Shown here piece after piece: positions 21,312-33,377 of a stretch of DNA of 64,000 bases (its first letter is position 1; every line of letters starts with the position of its first letter). A program made the translations under genes and the position numbers. Source of the DNA: Oncomelania hupensis (Eukaryota; Mollusca; Gastropoda; Littorinimorpha; Pomatiopsidae); assembly GCA_036898135.1 (NCBI GenBank), contig CM072513.1, positions 86,129,008 through 86,193,007 of the forward strand, given 5' to 3'. The notes under the pieces are model-generated. The model saw only the letters and a program-made list of their open reading frames with translations, made no database searches and had not been told where the DNA came from.

Positions 21312-21420
21312 ATCTAGTAGTAGGTCTAGTAGTAGTAGTAGGTCTAGTAGTAGGAGGAGTAGTAGGTCTAGTAGTAGTAGAAGTAGGTCTAGTAGTAGTA
21401 GTAGGTCTAGTAGTAAGTGG
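20322..21420. repeat. 1.1-kb TAG-rich satellite with GTCTAG punctuation
   Basis: AGT/TAG trinucleotides interrupted every 9-30 bases by GGTCTAG, in higher-order blocks that recur (for example AGTAGTTATTGTAGTAGG at three places). Long open frames full of Ser/Arg or Val/Leu across it are artefacts of the period of three. Confidence 0.92.
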
Positions 21421-21429
21421 TAAATGTGT

Positions 21430-22260
21430 CCCCGTAACCTTTCGGTTGTTGTGAATGGGAGCGTTTGGTTGGTCAGCCAATTACCACACCTGACGCAAGA
21501 ATGCCAGAGGCTTTTCTCGGATATCTCTCTTCCTCATTAACTATACAATTTAAAAAATATATAATGGCATGAAGCCTTAGTGATCAAATTGTACTTGTAA
21601 CGAAAAGAGCAGACCTGATCTGCATGTCCTTTTGGAATTTTTCTTTTTTAATGCGAGGTAATCATTATTTGCGCAACTGCAAAATTGTTAATAATTTATT
21701 TCATTTTTTATCGAAAAGCAGTGTGGCGAAATGGGAGGCGACTGTTCACGCTTGGGAGAGATTGTATACCATTTGTTGGTTAGTCTAGCCTTGGGTGGCT
21801 CCTGCTGTGCACAATCCTTTGGCGTTACCATTGGGTTATGAAGGACAAGGCGACACGACATTATGTTCTTCCCGCCTGACCATTGGTCTTCTGATTTTGG
21901 TGGTGAGCAGGGACTACATTGTCGGCAGGCATTTTATGCAGGTTAGCGGCAGTGAACTGCAGAGAGTGTCGTGGCGCTAGTAGCCGGCAATCCGGTGTAC
22001 TATCAACACGCTTTCCCATCTTGCAATTTTTATGTCTCTCTAACAAGGGATAAATAAAAATAACAGTTCAGGTTGGACCATGTTTTTCAAGGGCGTAGCC
22101 GAAAGTCGAGAGTCAAATATTCCGCTCGTCTACAGTACAATAAATCATTATTTGTCTGGCAAGTTTTCGGTTGCTCCTCTAATCTTAATAATAACCTACT
22201 TCCATTGTCACTTTCTATGAAACTTGACTCAGAAGATTAATTAATTTATTTATTTGTTTA
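21430..22260. other. No feature recognised
   Basis: Contains only a short phrase shared with the 5S-SINE at 38401 (AAATGTGTCC, CCGTAACCTTTC near 21422-21445). No gene supported. Confidence 0.4.
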
Positions 22261-22264
22261 TTTA

Positions 22265-22395
22265 CTTAGTTATGTAATCGTTCTTATTTAGCCCTTTTCC
22301 AACTCAAGAGCTGCTCAAGGCGCTGACCGAAACAGTTTCTAACTCAAGCCGCCCGAAGCGCCCACTTGCAGCCTTTGGGCGCATCGCCTGATGCC
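22265..22395 (-). repeat. SINE tail fragment
   Basis: On the minus strand the end reads AAATAAGAACGATTAC with an AT-rich tail, the same family as 11585-11745 and 14755-15092. Confidence 0.55.
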
Positions 22396-22399
22396 CAGA

Positions 22400-23430
22400 C
22401 AAATGAGCACAATACTGTGCTATCGAGTATGGGATCGAAAGGACCTAGATGTTGTTTGTTGGGTAGATTAAAGTCTCCGGACACACGTAGCATATAGGAG
22501 ACGTAGATAAGACGATTCGTTGAATTTAAGAAGTCGATTTGTAGTAAAAAGTGTTCGGTGAAGAAAAAGTCCAAATGAAGTAAGAGTCTCGCATGAAGCG
22601 GAGCGCACAAAGGCAGCTGATACAGTCAAGTGAAGAAGTCATAATAGTTGAAGAAGATCGCTGAGATAAGGATGTCTGGAGGGAGGAGGAGCGCATGGGT
22701 GCGCAGTCGGGTGTTGATAAGAGCATCGAGCAGGACACGGGGCCGGTCCTGTGGTGCCGAAGTGGCTAGTGTGAAGGCGCCGACGAGGCCGCAAGAAGGT
22801 GCCCAGGCAAGGCCGAAGGAGGGAGGGTAGGCGAACGCAGGGAGCCACTGGCGGTAAAAACCTGTTGTCCGGAGATCGCCACTCTCCACAGGGAGCCATG
22901 CGTCGCCCAATCGTAGTAAAAGGTGGAGGGCTGCCGTAGGCAAGGGCATCGAAGTCTCCTCTCCGAAAATCCTAATCGGGAAGAGAGGGGACTATAAACT
23001 GATACACACACACGTAGGCAAGGCAGGCGGAAGCCAAGGACCTCATCAGCGTACATCCGGGTCACACTGCGTGGCTGGGACTGGCCGAGGCCTACCTTCG
23101 CCAACGTGAACCACACGCGAGCGACTACTACATGTGCCTATGACGCGTCTCCTTTCTCTGGGTTTACCTAAATAAATGTATTATAGATACCCAGAGGGAG
23201 ACGTATCACAAGCCTGTGATCTGAACGTAAGCCCCCTCCAAGTTACAGGTACGAAGTGTGAATCCGCAAGCCAGATTTTCCTAGGGATAACATGAATGCA
23301 GGATTTCCCTAGAGTAATTCTGGAGTTCACTGAATGATACTTTGCCCTATAGAGAAATTCTACTGTAATGCCAATAATTTCAATGCCGTACGGCAAAGGA
23401 AAGGGAGGGGGGTGGAGGGGGGGGATTGTA
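22400..23430. other. GC-richer unassigned region
   Basis: 22650-23110 is noticeably richer in G and C than its surroundings and has several overlapping minus-strand frames of 60-110 codons with no recognisable motif. It may be part of an unknown element. No gene called. Confidence 0.3.
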
Positions 23431-23530
23431 ATTATGTGATCACTCTAATGCCTTAAATGTTAGACTGTGCAAATAACAGTGAAGACTACAGTAGCAAGGA
23501 TATTTTTTATTTCTCTTTTGTGCGTGTGGC

Positions 23531-23715
<185 letters not shown>

Positions 23716-23996
23716 GGAAGCCAAGATGCTATTACGCGTTTTTTCTTCAATCGAGCTCAAAGCGCGACGATCTGAAAAGATCGCTATTACAAAAGTCGAA
23801 ATACAAAACGCATTTTGTTTTTGAAATTCAGATTGACTGCATCTAACACCATTACTGAAGGGAAGGAGGAAACCGGAGTACCGGGAAAAAAACCTCGGTG
23901 TCCTGAAAAGCCTTGCACCCAAAGTCTCGTAAGTTCGTTCCAAGCGGGTTTCGAACCCGCAACCTTCGGCATAGTGAACCAGTTCACTACCCACCG
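23716..23996 (-). mobile_element. tRNA-derived SINE, family B
   Basis: On the minus strand it opens with a tRNA-like head (CTAGCACGGTGGGTAGTG, B box GGGTTCGAAACC) and runs through the GGTACTCCGGTTTCC region to GATCGTCGCGCTTTGAG...GATAGCATC, then into the GAA/AAT tail. The same 3' segment occurs at 40451-40545. Confidence 0.75.
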
Positions 23997-24263
23997 TGCT
24001 AGCCGGTCACTGCTTTGTTTGTTGTGACCCTCTTTTGGGGAGGTGAGCGGGGAGTGGGGGGGGGGGGGGGAACATCATTTCTTATATTCCACAGCATGTG
24101 TTTTGTGTGTGTGCTATGGGCTTACTCATGTTTGATGTGGGGTTGCATTCATTGTTTAGTGTGTATCGCCGTTCAGAATGTTTTAAAAATTATTATGTCT
24201 CCCTATCCCTCCTTCTACCATCCACCTCACCCTCTCTCTCGTCCCCATTCTCCTTGTTAGCTT

Positions 24264-24510
24264 TTTTTTTAAATCCCCCTTAGGCTGGTTGAAAATCAAA
24301 AACTAGAAACAATCTCAATAGGCACATGAACAAAATGTATGCATCGATTTATACACAAAAAATAGCATTTTAAAAAAATTATATTTTTTAAAATCCCCCT
24401 TAGGCTGGTTGAAAATTAAAAGCTAGAAACAATCCCAATAGGCACATGAACAAAATGTATGCATCGATTTATACAAAAACATTGCATTTAAAAAATTATA
24501 TTTTTTTAAA
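24264..24510. repeat. Tandem duplication, about 122-bp unit x2
   Basis: The stretch beginning AAATCCCCCTTAGGCTGG is present twice in a row (24273 and 24391) with few differences, each ending in an A/T-rich run. Confidence 0.85.
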
Positions 24511-24514
24511 CTGA

Positions 24515-25180
24515 CTCTTATCTTTCGGTGATGAAACACTCACTGTGAATGTAAATAAGGATATGTCACACTGAAATGGGTGATCTTGGGTCCTTTTAAT
24601 ATTCTACCTAATCATATCTGCAACCTTCATCACACACACATATAGAAACTATAGCTTATAGTGCAAAGCAAGGTGAAATCTACTATATTATACGCGTCAA
24701 CGAGGTCTTTGTCTACATATTAACAGCTAACTGCATGGGCAAACCAATCAGGCAGATCTGCAAACAGAACTAGCCCCGAAGGTATTTTATTATATTCAGT
24801 AATGCAGATGGATTTAATCAAGGGGCCATTCACCAAGTAGAATGGATCCTTGAGAGCAAAAGCGATAGTGGGTCCTCGATAGCTTAGCGGTAGCAGGCCT
24901 TTGTAAACTATAATACCCCAATCTCAGTGTCAGAGACTGTCAGTACTCCTAAACACAGCCAATGCTTAAGAGATCTCTCACACCCAGCTATAGCGTCAAG
25001 GTGGCCTGGTTAGTGCAAACTGGCCTTTTCGGCAGCCGCAGGTCAGCACACCCCAGGACGAAGGGGGAGAATTATACGACGTACTGTTCGCTGATGCGTT
25101 TTTGTAGCTGGCTCGCGGTTTGTATTCTCATCCGAAAGAATAGGGATAGATACGTACTGTGCCGTCTGTTGTTCAAGGTT
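24515..25180. other. No gene supported
   Basis: Contains a phrase with a tRNA A-box-like look (TAGCTTAGCGGTAGC at 24881) but no B box. Otherwise unassigned. Confidence 0.35.
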
Positions 25181-25184
25181 AAGT

Positions 25185-25270
25185 TATCTGTACGCTAGGT
25201 GGTCACCTATTCAAGTACGTGTGCTAACCTCGGCCGGCATTACTTAGCCCTCGTTTTCCCCACCCTGTTA
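25185..25270 (-). repeat. 5S-rRNA-derived SINE fragment
   Basis: GGTCACCTATTCAAGTACG...GCTAACCTCGG resembles, inverted, the 5S rRNA internal region seen more clearly at 55109-55351 and 38401-38668. Confidence 0.45.
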
Positions 25271-25384
25271 CAGCGGGTGGCCGAACTAACATTTCAGTAT
25301 TACTGTCTTACTTTCAAGCTGCATTCTGCATCCACTATCAGGGGAAGTGGCTCTGGCACTAACTAAGGTCATGAATTGAGACGA

Positions 25385-25720
25385 GGGAGATAGAAAGATA
25401 GAGAGAGAGAGAGAAAACGAGAGAGACAGACAGACAGAGACAGAGACAGCAGAAAGTCAGCAGAGACAGAGACAGAATGCAATTAGTGTTTGTGTACGTG
25501 TTTGTGTTTGTTGTAATGTATGTGTATGTGTGTGTGTTTTAATGTGTGTGTGCGTGTTTTTGCGTGTGTGTGTGTGTGTGTGTGTGTGTTATGTGTATGT
25601 GGTTTTTAATATGTGTGTAGATGCGTGCGTGTATGTGTGGTGCGTTTTGTTTATGCGTGTGTGTGAATGCGTGCGTACGTGAGTGCGTGGACGTGTGCGC
25701 GCACGCGCAGAGAGAGAGAG
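25385..25720. repeat. GA- and GT-rich low complexity
   Basis: AGAGAGACAGACAG tract, then TGTG-rich DNA (to about 25690), then GCGCACGCGC and GA repeats. Confidence 0.85.
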
Positions 25721-25975
25721 AGGTAGAGTAGTTAACGGAATTTATAGGGATTATGGTGGCAATTTAGATTTGAACCCGAGATCTCTAAAGCACGAACTCG
25801 ACGATTTACAGGCAACTATTCTGCTACTAGACATTGTGAGCACTTTAAGATGTAGAAACTTCGTTAATTCATTTATAATCGACACGTGAACGAAGATAGC
25901 TAGCGGGTCTGTAAGGATTTGAATTGCTTCACAATATCCACTGAATTTTAACAAAAAGAATCCCAGGGACGGGTC

Positions 25976-27869
25976 CTATCCTATCATATCCTATCCCGTA
26001 ACTCGGAGGTCGTAGGGGCACCACAGATGATCGTTTAACCAGCGTACTCCATCTTTCCCTGTCCTCAGCAACCCTGATTGTTTCGCACAGTGTCAAACCA
26101 GTCCGTTCTCGAATGTTGTCCTCCCGGTTTGCTGTCAGTTCCCCCCCCCCCCCCCATTCATTTCCTCCCCGGTCATTTCCTCCCGTCAATTTCCCTCCTG
26201 GTCAATTCCCCCCAAGGAAACTTACTCCCTGGTTATTTCCCCCCGTTCTCAACTTCATCCCCATAGTCACTTCCCCCCATTTTTTTTACTCCCTGGTTAT
26301 TTCCCCCCGTTCTCAACTTCATCCCCATAGTCACTTCCCCCCATTTTTTTTACTCCCTGGTTATTTCCCCCCATTCTCATTTTTTTTACTCCCTGGTTAT
26401 TTCCCCCCATTCTCATTTTTTTTACTCCCTGGTTATTTCCCCCCATTCTCAACTTCATCCCCATAGTCACTTCCCCCCATTTTTTTTACTACCCGGTTAT
26501 TTTCCCCTGTTATCAATTTCATCCTCAAAGTCACTAAATTTGTAGTACTATATTTCACGACTTTTTGTCATACCGTTTATTTTTATTTTTTTAGGTCCTT
26601 GTGGATCTTATTTTGTAACCCTATCGTTCCTGCTTATTTTAACCAGTGGTCCTGAAGGATTTTATTTTTAACCAGCTTTTAAACTCAGTAAGCCCTGTTT
26701 CTGTTTTGCAATTCAGCTTATACTCTGATCATAATGTGGTCCCACCCGGTCACCTCGTCTCCTGCCAGCCAATGCACCACTCCACCTCGGGCCCATATCA
26801 ATGCCGTGGCCTCTTCCTGCTTGTTTATACTGTGCTTCACCTCTACTGCAACAAATGACTTCAACAATAGCCCCATGGCAACGTCTAAAGAATTCTTATA
26901 AAAACTATGACATCAAATATCAAGTCTCCTATATGCATCTGTGACCGGGGACGTTAAATTGAGCAAAAGTAAAGTAAAAGGGTAGTCAGTGGGGAGGGTG
27001 AGGGTGAAAATAACGAAAATCTGCTGGTGAAAATAGGTCAAGTCTAGACATAAAGTTACAGTGAAACCTAACACTAGCCTTAACCCTAACTAACTGTAAC
27101 CCTTACGCTAAATAGCAACATTTGCCGTTAAAATTTTATTCCGTATCTTTGCGTAATAATACGATTATGAATGAGCAAAACGATGCGTGAATCGATGTAC
27201 TTGCTCCTAATAATTATGACCGCCAGAATTAAATTCTGGGCTTTTTTCTGTTGGGGGATACGAACCTAAGCAATACTAAGCTAGGCCACCGTCAATTTCT
27301 GCTTTAAGAATTATTTCCCCTCGAATGGCGCCGAGTTCAGCCAAGACATGGTATAATCATTTTTAATACAGTAATTTTTAGACTTGGTATAAGATGTTTG
27401 TGTTGGCTCTCATTTTACAGTGCACATAATCGTGTGTCCGTGAGCAAAGGTGTGTGTGTCATGTTTTATGTTTGATTCAGAATAAACATGAGATAAATAT
27501 GTATGTCTTTTACTATGTGTCTGTGTATCTGGGAAATTTCTCGTGAGTCCCTGGGGTAAATAATCTCGAGGATGAAATTACGACAGGGGGGAATTTTGTG
27601 GGGAGGAAAAGTCCTGGGGGCACATAATCCCGGGGATGAAATTGCGACAGGGGGGAATTTGCTCGGGAGGATCTATTCCAGGGAGGAAATGATCTGGGGG
27701 GAAATGACCGGGGAGGAAATCACTGGGGAGGAAATGACCGGATACCGTCCTCCCACCTCATTTTCGGTCTCCCTCTTCTTCTACCTCCTTGCACTGTGCC
27801 TTGCAGGATTGTCTTTGCAAGACCTGATGATCTGGTGACGTGGCCATACCATCGGAGTTTCCGTTTTGA
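25976..27869 (-). mobile_element. RTE-like LINE fragment, split by a DNA transposon
   Basis: 265 bases of LINE 3' sequence (25976-26125 and 27755-27869) homologous to the C-terminal coding end at 31010-31270, with the TATCC tail at 25977-25998. The whole is flanked by an 11-base TSD AGGGACGGGTC (25965-25975 and 27870-27880). The two halves are separated by the insertion at 26126-27746. Confidence 0.88.
26126..27746. mobile_element. Non-autonomous DNA transposon with repetitive inverted ends
   Basis: Inserted in the LINE with an 8-base TSD GTCCTCCC (26118-26125 and 27747-27754). The terminal 21 bases of the two ends pair at 16 positions (GGTTTGCTGTCAGTTCC versus GGTATCCGGTCATTTCC). Both arms are built of repeated ATTTCCTCCCC / ATTTCCCCCC units in opposite orientation; the left arm also holds tandem 50-70-base units (26220-26500). 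The middle has a SINE-like phrase at 26940 and no transposase. The 8-bp duplication would suit hAT-like or MULE-like superfamilies. Confidence 0.75.
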
Positions 27870-28104
27870 AGGGACGGGTCAGTCTCCTTTTATTGCTCTC
27901 CCAATGGCATATTTGATTCTTAATCATTTCTTTTCCGTTGATTACACCGGTTTGTTGTTTTTTACCTGGCCACCCTGACATAACAAGCTGTGATTTTACG
28001 ATCATTGGGGAAATTAAGAGAAAGAGTTGTCTGTATGTATTGTTAGGCTATTTCCCTCTCGCTGTCTATGTCTGTCTCTTTCTGTACATAAATCTCTTTT
28101 ATTT

Positions 28105-28430
28105 TGTATCTTTTCTGTGTGTGTGTGTGTGTGCGTGTGTGTGTCTATCTGTCTCTGTGCATGCGTGGATGTATTAATGCTTGCTTATGTATGTGTGTGC
28201 GTGCGTGGGTGTGAATGTGTCCGTCTGTATGTGAGCATGGCTATGGGGTTTTTTTTTTGCGAATGCTCACTTCCGTCTGTAAGCATGTGTGTGTGTGTGT
28301 ATGTGTGTGGGTGGGTGGGTGAGTGCGAGCGCGCGTGTATTTAGGTGCGCGCGTGTGTGTGTGTGTGTTTGGGGTGTGTGTGTGTGTTTGAGGGTGTAGT
28401 GTAGTTAGTTAGTTAGTTAGTTAATTAGTC
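28105..28430. repeat. GT-rich low complexity
   Basis: TGTG tracts, GGTGGGTG repeats and a TTAG run at 28397-28425. Confidence 0.85.
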
Positions 28431-28435
28431 CTTGT

Positions 28436-28562
28436 TTATAGGGTCCAGTGGACTGCAAAGAGCCGAATCAGGACCACAACTTGGTTGAAAGAGGACTCAT
28501 CCCTGATCCGCATAAAAGATCTGCTGAAACAACCCTGACGGTAACACCAAAGGCACTCCACC
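28436..28562 (-). mobile_element. Retroposon 3' fragment, sister subfamily
   Basis: Matches the last 120 bases of the 574-bp family (GCATAAAAGATCTGCTGAAA, AGAGCCGAATCAGGACCA) but has a (TTAG)n tail instead of ATGTA repeats. Confidence 0.65.
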
Positions 28563-28772
28563 AGTGTAGTGTAGTGTAGTGTAGTGTAGTGTAGTGTAGT
28601 GTAGTGTAGTGTAGTGTAGTGTAGTGTAGAGTGTAGTGTAGTGTAGTGTAGTGTAGTGTAGTGTAGAGTGTAGTGTAGTGTAGTGTAGTGTAGTGTAGTG
28701 TAGTGTAGTGTAGTGTAGTGTAGTGTAGTGTAGTGTAGTGTAGTGTAGTGTAGAGTGTAGTGTAGTGTAGGA
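28563..28772. repeat. (GTGTA)n pentamer array
   Basis: About 40 copies of GTGTA with two GTGTAGA variants. Tyr/Thr/Leu/His repeat frames across it are artefacts. Confidence 0.95.
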
Positions 28773-28792
28773 ACAGCGTAGTGGAGTGTTGG

Positions 28793-28960
28793 CACGGGGC
28801 AAGGAGGCAGAAGAAGAGGGAGACAGAAAAAGAGTTGGAGGACAAAATTCGAGAATGGACTGGCTTGACACTGAGCGAAGCGATGAGGGTTGCTGAGGAC
28901 AGAGAAAGATGGAGTACGCTGGTGGTGCCCCAACGACTTTCGAGTTACGGTATAGGATAG
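28793..28960 (+). mobile_element. RTE-like LINE 3' fragment
   Basis: Homologous to 31090-31268 (encodes WTGLTLSEAMRVAEDRERW) and ends in the family tail TATAGGATAG. It directly abuts the left TSD of the large TIR element. Confidence 0.8.
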
Positions 28961-29228
28961 GTAGTGTATAGCCGAAGCCCAGATTGTTTAGAGGTGCTTT
29001 TTAGGGTATCCAAAATGAAAACAAGGCAAATGTAAAGAGTTTAGGTTGTTGAACAATCTTACCAAAATGTTAAAAAAAAAATTAGCGCAATTAGGAGATA
29101 CAACGAATTAAAAATTGCCAAAACGGTATTGGCACATTTTGCCAGTCATACGCGGGAATTACCTTGCTGGCGAAGTATAACTCCGCCCACATGCCCATCC
29201 AACACTGTGTCAGCGTGACTTCACAGAC

Positions 29229-29348
29229 ATGGAAGAGGATTTTGAAGATGAACTGATGGAATATTCACCATCATTAAATCCCACTCTGTCTTTTGAGTTA
29301 AGCACACATTTTCTTTGCTCCTCTGAGTTTGCATTATTAAAATAAAAA
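29229..29348 (+). CDS. Possible first exon of the CXC-family gene
   Basis: ATG followed by an acidic peptide (MEEDFEDELMEYSPSLNPTL) for 39 codons to TAA. It lies inside the TIR element 1 kb upstream of the zinc-finger segment. It could be a first exon with an internal splice donor or a chance frame. Confidence 0.25.
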
Positions 29349-29789
29349 TAATATAACGCGCAATATAATAGTTTTAAACATGCCGGTTTTCAGTGATGGC
29401 TAAGTAGATCTAGGTCAGCAGCAGACGCTCTCGCCTGTGGTCACTGCCCTGCGCACAGTTCTTTTTGTTATCTGACAGGGCATAGCTCGAAATTCATTTG
29501 TCTTGTGTTGTTTGATAATTAAAAGTATCTTTAATTTTTTTTTTGGTGTGTTTCTGATTTAAGCTTCAGTCCCCGCTGTGTTTACGACTTTTTGTGTGTG
29601 TTGTTTTTGTAACGGTTCTACAGCGCTGACAAAATTAAAATTGTATGGCAAGCGGATACAGACAAAAGCGTTGAAGTTATTAACAGTTTACAAAGAAAAA
29701 AAAGAAAACAATGTTTAACCACAAAGTTCATGTTAACTTACATTTTTGTCATTTATTAACAACTTCTTCAGAAGTATGTATACACGTAT

Positions 29790-30020
29790 ACATTTACATA
29801 CATATATATATACACATACATGCACACACACACACACACGTACATATACATACCTGCAAACGTATACATACAAACTTCTATACGTATACATCAACAACTT
29901 TATTGGCTTCAATACATGCATATATGTACACACACTTACACACACACACACACACATAAATATATATATATATTCACACACACACACACACATACTCTCA
30001 CACACACAAACACACACAGA
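29790..30020. repeat. (CA/TA)n-rich tract
   Basis: ACACATACAT-type repeats. Flanked by a diverged direct duplication (29630-29690 and 30105-30170, phrase AATTGxATGGCAAGCGGAT). Confidence 0.85.
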
Positions 30021-30295
30021 GTTTTAAGGCTATGATATAAAACTGGCATACTAATAAATCCAGAATGATTAAGTTTGATTACCATTTGATATGAACTATT
30101 GCAGTATTAAAATTGAATGGCAAGCGGATGCTGACAGAGTAGTTATTGATATTAATTTGCGTTATAAGGGTATACACTATAATATCAAACTGGTGTACTA
30201 ATACCACTTATGTTGTCGTCTTTGTAAAAGTGTTGAGTGTTATAATCCGGAATAAATTAGATTGATTACCATTTGATATAAATTTGTGCAGGAAC

Positions 30296-31850
30296 CAAAT
30301 TAAGTTATTGCATACGAGGAAGATGAAGATGAAGTATGCATCATCTGCAAGAAAGGCTTTGTAAAAAAAGAAATACAAAAAGGATGTGATTCTAGAGCGC
30401 ATCATGTCAGATGCTCTTGCAGATCACGAAGGCACAGTCAGCATAGGGGGCAGAGCAATCTCCAATCTTCGTTTTGCGGATGATATTGATGGATTGGCTG
30501 GAGAGGAACAAGAACTTGAACAGCTTGTACAGAGGCTTGACACCACCTCCAGAGCTTATGGAATGGAAATAAGTGCAGAGAAGACCAAAATGATGACCAA
30601 CAACACCAATGGCATCAACACGGACATCAAAGTACAAGGCCAATCCCTCAACACAGTGCACAGCTTCAAATATTTAGGAGCCATTGTGTCAGACAATGGG
30701 TCTCGACAGGAAGTCCTCTCCAGGATCGCACAAACAACTGCTGCCCTGACAAGGTTGAAGCCCATTTGGAAAGACAGAACCATCAGTCTACATTCCAAAG
30801 TAAGACTGCTGCGCTCACTGGTCATCTCCATCTTCCTATATGCTTGCGAAGCATGGACCCTCACAGCAGATCTCCAACGAAGAATACAAAGCATGGAGAT
30901 GAGGTGCTACAGAAGACTTCTGTGCATTTCCTATACCCAACACATCACCAACGACGAAGTCCGACAGACCATCACACAAGCCATTGGACAACACGATGAC
31001 CTGCTCACAGTGGTGAAGAAACGGAAACTCCGATGGTATGGCCACGTCACCAGATCATCAGGCCTTGCAAAGACCATTCTGCAAGGCACAGTGCAAGGAG
31101 GTAGAAGAAGGGGAAGACCGAAAAAGAGGTGGGAGGACAACATTCGAGAATGGACTGGTTTGACACTGAGCGAAGCCATGAGGGCTGCTGAGGACAGAGA
31201 AAGATGGAGTATGCTGGTTAAACGATCATCTGTGGTGCCCCTACGACCTTCGGGTTATGGGACAGGATAGGATAGGATAGGATGTGATTCTATTAACAAA
31301 GCTAGTAAACAGAGGAAAGTATTCATACACCCAGTTCCTGGAGATCTTGTACATGCTGTTTGCAGACAAACATTCACAAACAAGCACCATGTGAAAAAAG
31401 CTATGAGCAAGCTGAATCAGTCACCATCACCTCGAAAACACAGGTTGTCTGGACTGAACATAGCTTCTGGCACCAGTGGTTTGGGTCCAAAGTGCTTGTT
31501 TTGTGACAATGGAAGCAAATGGAAAAAAAGGATCAAAGGATGATCATTATCAACTGACACCTATAAGAACATTAGAATTCAAGGGTATGTTGCTGGAGTT
31601 TTGTAGCAAGAGAGGAACCAGTGCGCCAGACCATCTTCTAAACCTTGTGCGTTGCAATTGCAGAACTGACTGTGCGTCAACCAGGTGTTCATGCCGACGA
31701 CATGGATTGGTCTGCACTGTTGGATGTGGAGAATGCCGAGGTCAAAGCTGCTTAAACGTCCTGAAGTACACAGAAGAGGAAGAAGAAGAGGAAGAAGAAG
31801 AGAAAAAGGAAGAGGAAGAAGAAATGGAAGAAGACATGAATGACAATAGC
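30296..31850 (+). pseudogene. CXC-family protein, internally deleted and frameshifted
   Basis: Leaving out the LINE and one TSD copy (30395-31292), the frame runs EEDEDEVCIICKKGF, then PGDLVHAVCRQTF, then GLGPKCLFCDNGSKW. These are Cys pairs typical of the N-terminal zinc region of a large multi-copy invertebrate family. A TTTTGCAG acceptor-like site precedes it at 30292, but an in-frame TAA lies just after. At an A-run near 31510-31520 the frame shifts; the next frame gives [13 protein letters not shown]...LLEFCSKRG (family N-domain) and jumps directly to [20 protein letters not shown], a CXC/tesmin-like Cys cluster normally at the far C-terminus. So the central region is deleted. A Glu-rich run follows. 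Function unknown; clearly non-functional here. Confidence 0.75.
30395..31278 (+). mobile_element. RTE-like LINE, 5'-truncated, with 14-bp TSD
   Basis: Flanked by AGGATGTGATTCTA at 30381-30394 and 31279-31292. It encodes the last third of a reverse transcriptase: FADDIDGLA (YxDD-type motif), the thumb region KYLGAIVSDNG and LYACEAWTLT, and a basic C-terminus GGRRRGRPKKRWEDNIREWT, ending in a tail of GGATA repeats. The frame 30386-31270 is open but has no genuine start. Other fragments of the family: 25976-27869, 28793-28960 and 52858-53657. Confidence 0.93.
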
Positions 31851-31922
31851 TTTGCAGGGGCGGATCAGTTAGTTTTTTTTTTTGGGGGGGGGGTTTCCAA
31901 AATTCGTATAAAAAAATAAATA

Positions 31923-33114
<1,192 letters not shown>

Positions 33115-33224
33115 TATATATATATATATAGTATTTATTTTATGTTTATGTTTATTTTTATTTTTATAATTGTATTCTCTCTCTCTCTTTATCTCCTTCT
33201 TCTTCTTCTTTCTTTTCCTTTTTT

Positions 33225-33275
33225 TTGGGCTGGGGGGGGGGGGGGTCCGGAAACCCCGGAAACCTCCCCCCCTCG
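33225..33275. repeat. G-tract and C-tract
   Basis: A T-run and a G-run followed by CCCCGGAAACC and CCCCCC. Low complexity. Confidence 0.8.
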
Positions 33276-33377
33276 TCCGCCCCTGCTTTGAGATCTAACA
33301 GTCTGGCTCTATCACCAGCACTGCATTATGTTTTTGTTTTCGTGTAATGAAACGTTTTCTAGTGCTGATTCAAATAC

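Noticed and set aside
20274..21423. Long Ser/Arg-rich and Val-rich open frames, superficially like an SR protein
   Set aside because: They follow from the TAG/AGT trinucleotide satellite in every frame and have no flanking non-repetitive coding sequence.
24962..25198. 78-codon frame beginning MLKRSLTPSYSV
   Set aside because: Lies in SINE-like sequence next to a 5S-derived fragment; composition not protein-like.
28436..28933. Frame with His/Tyr/Thr/Leu repeats
   Set aside because: Artefact of the GTGTA pentamer array.
31476..31919. Independent short gene starting at 31476
   Set aside because: Its N-terminal residues are out of frame with the upstream zinc-finger segment; it is the continuation of the frameshifted CXC-family pseudogene.
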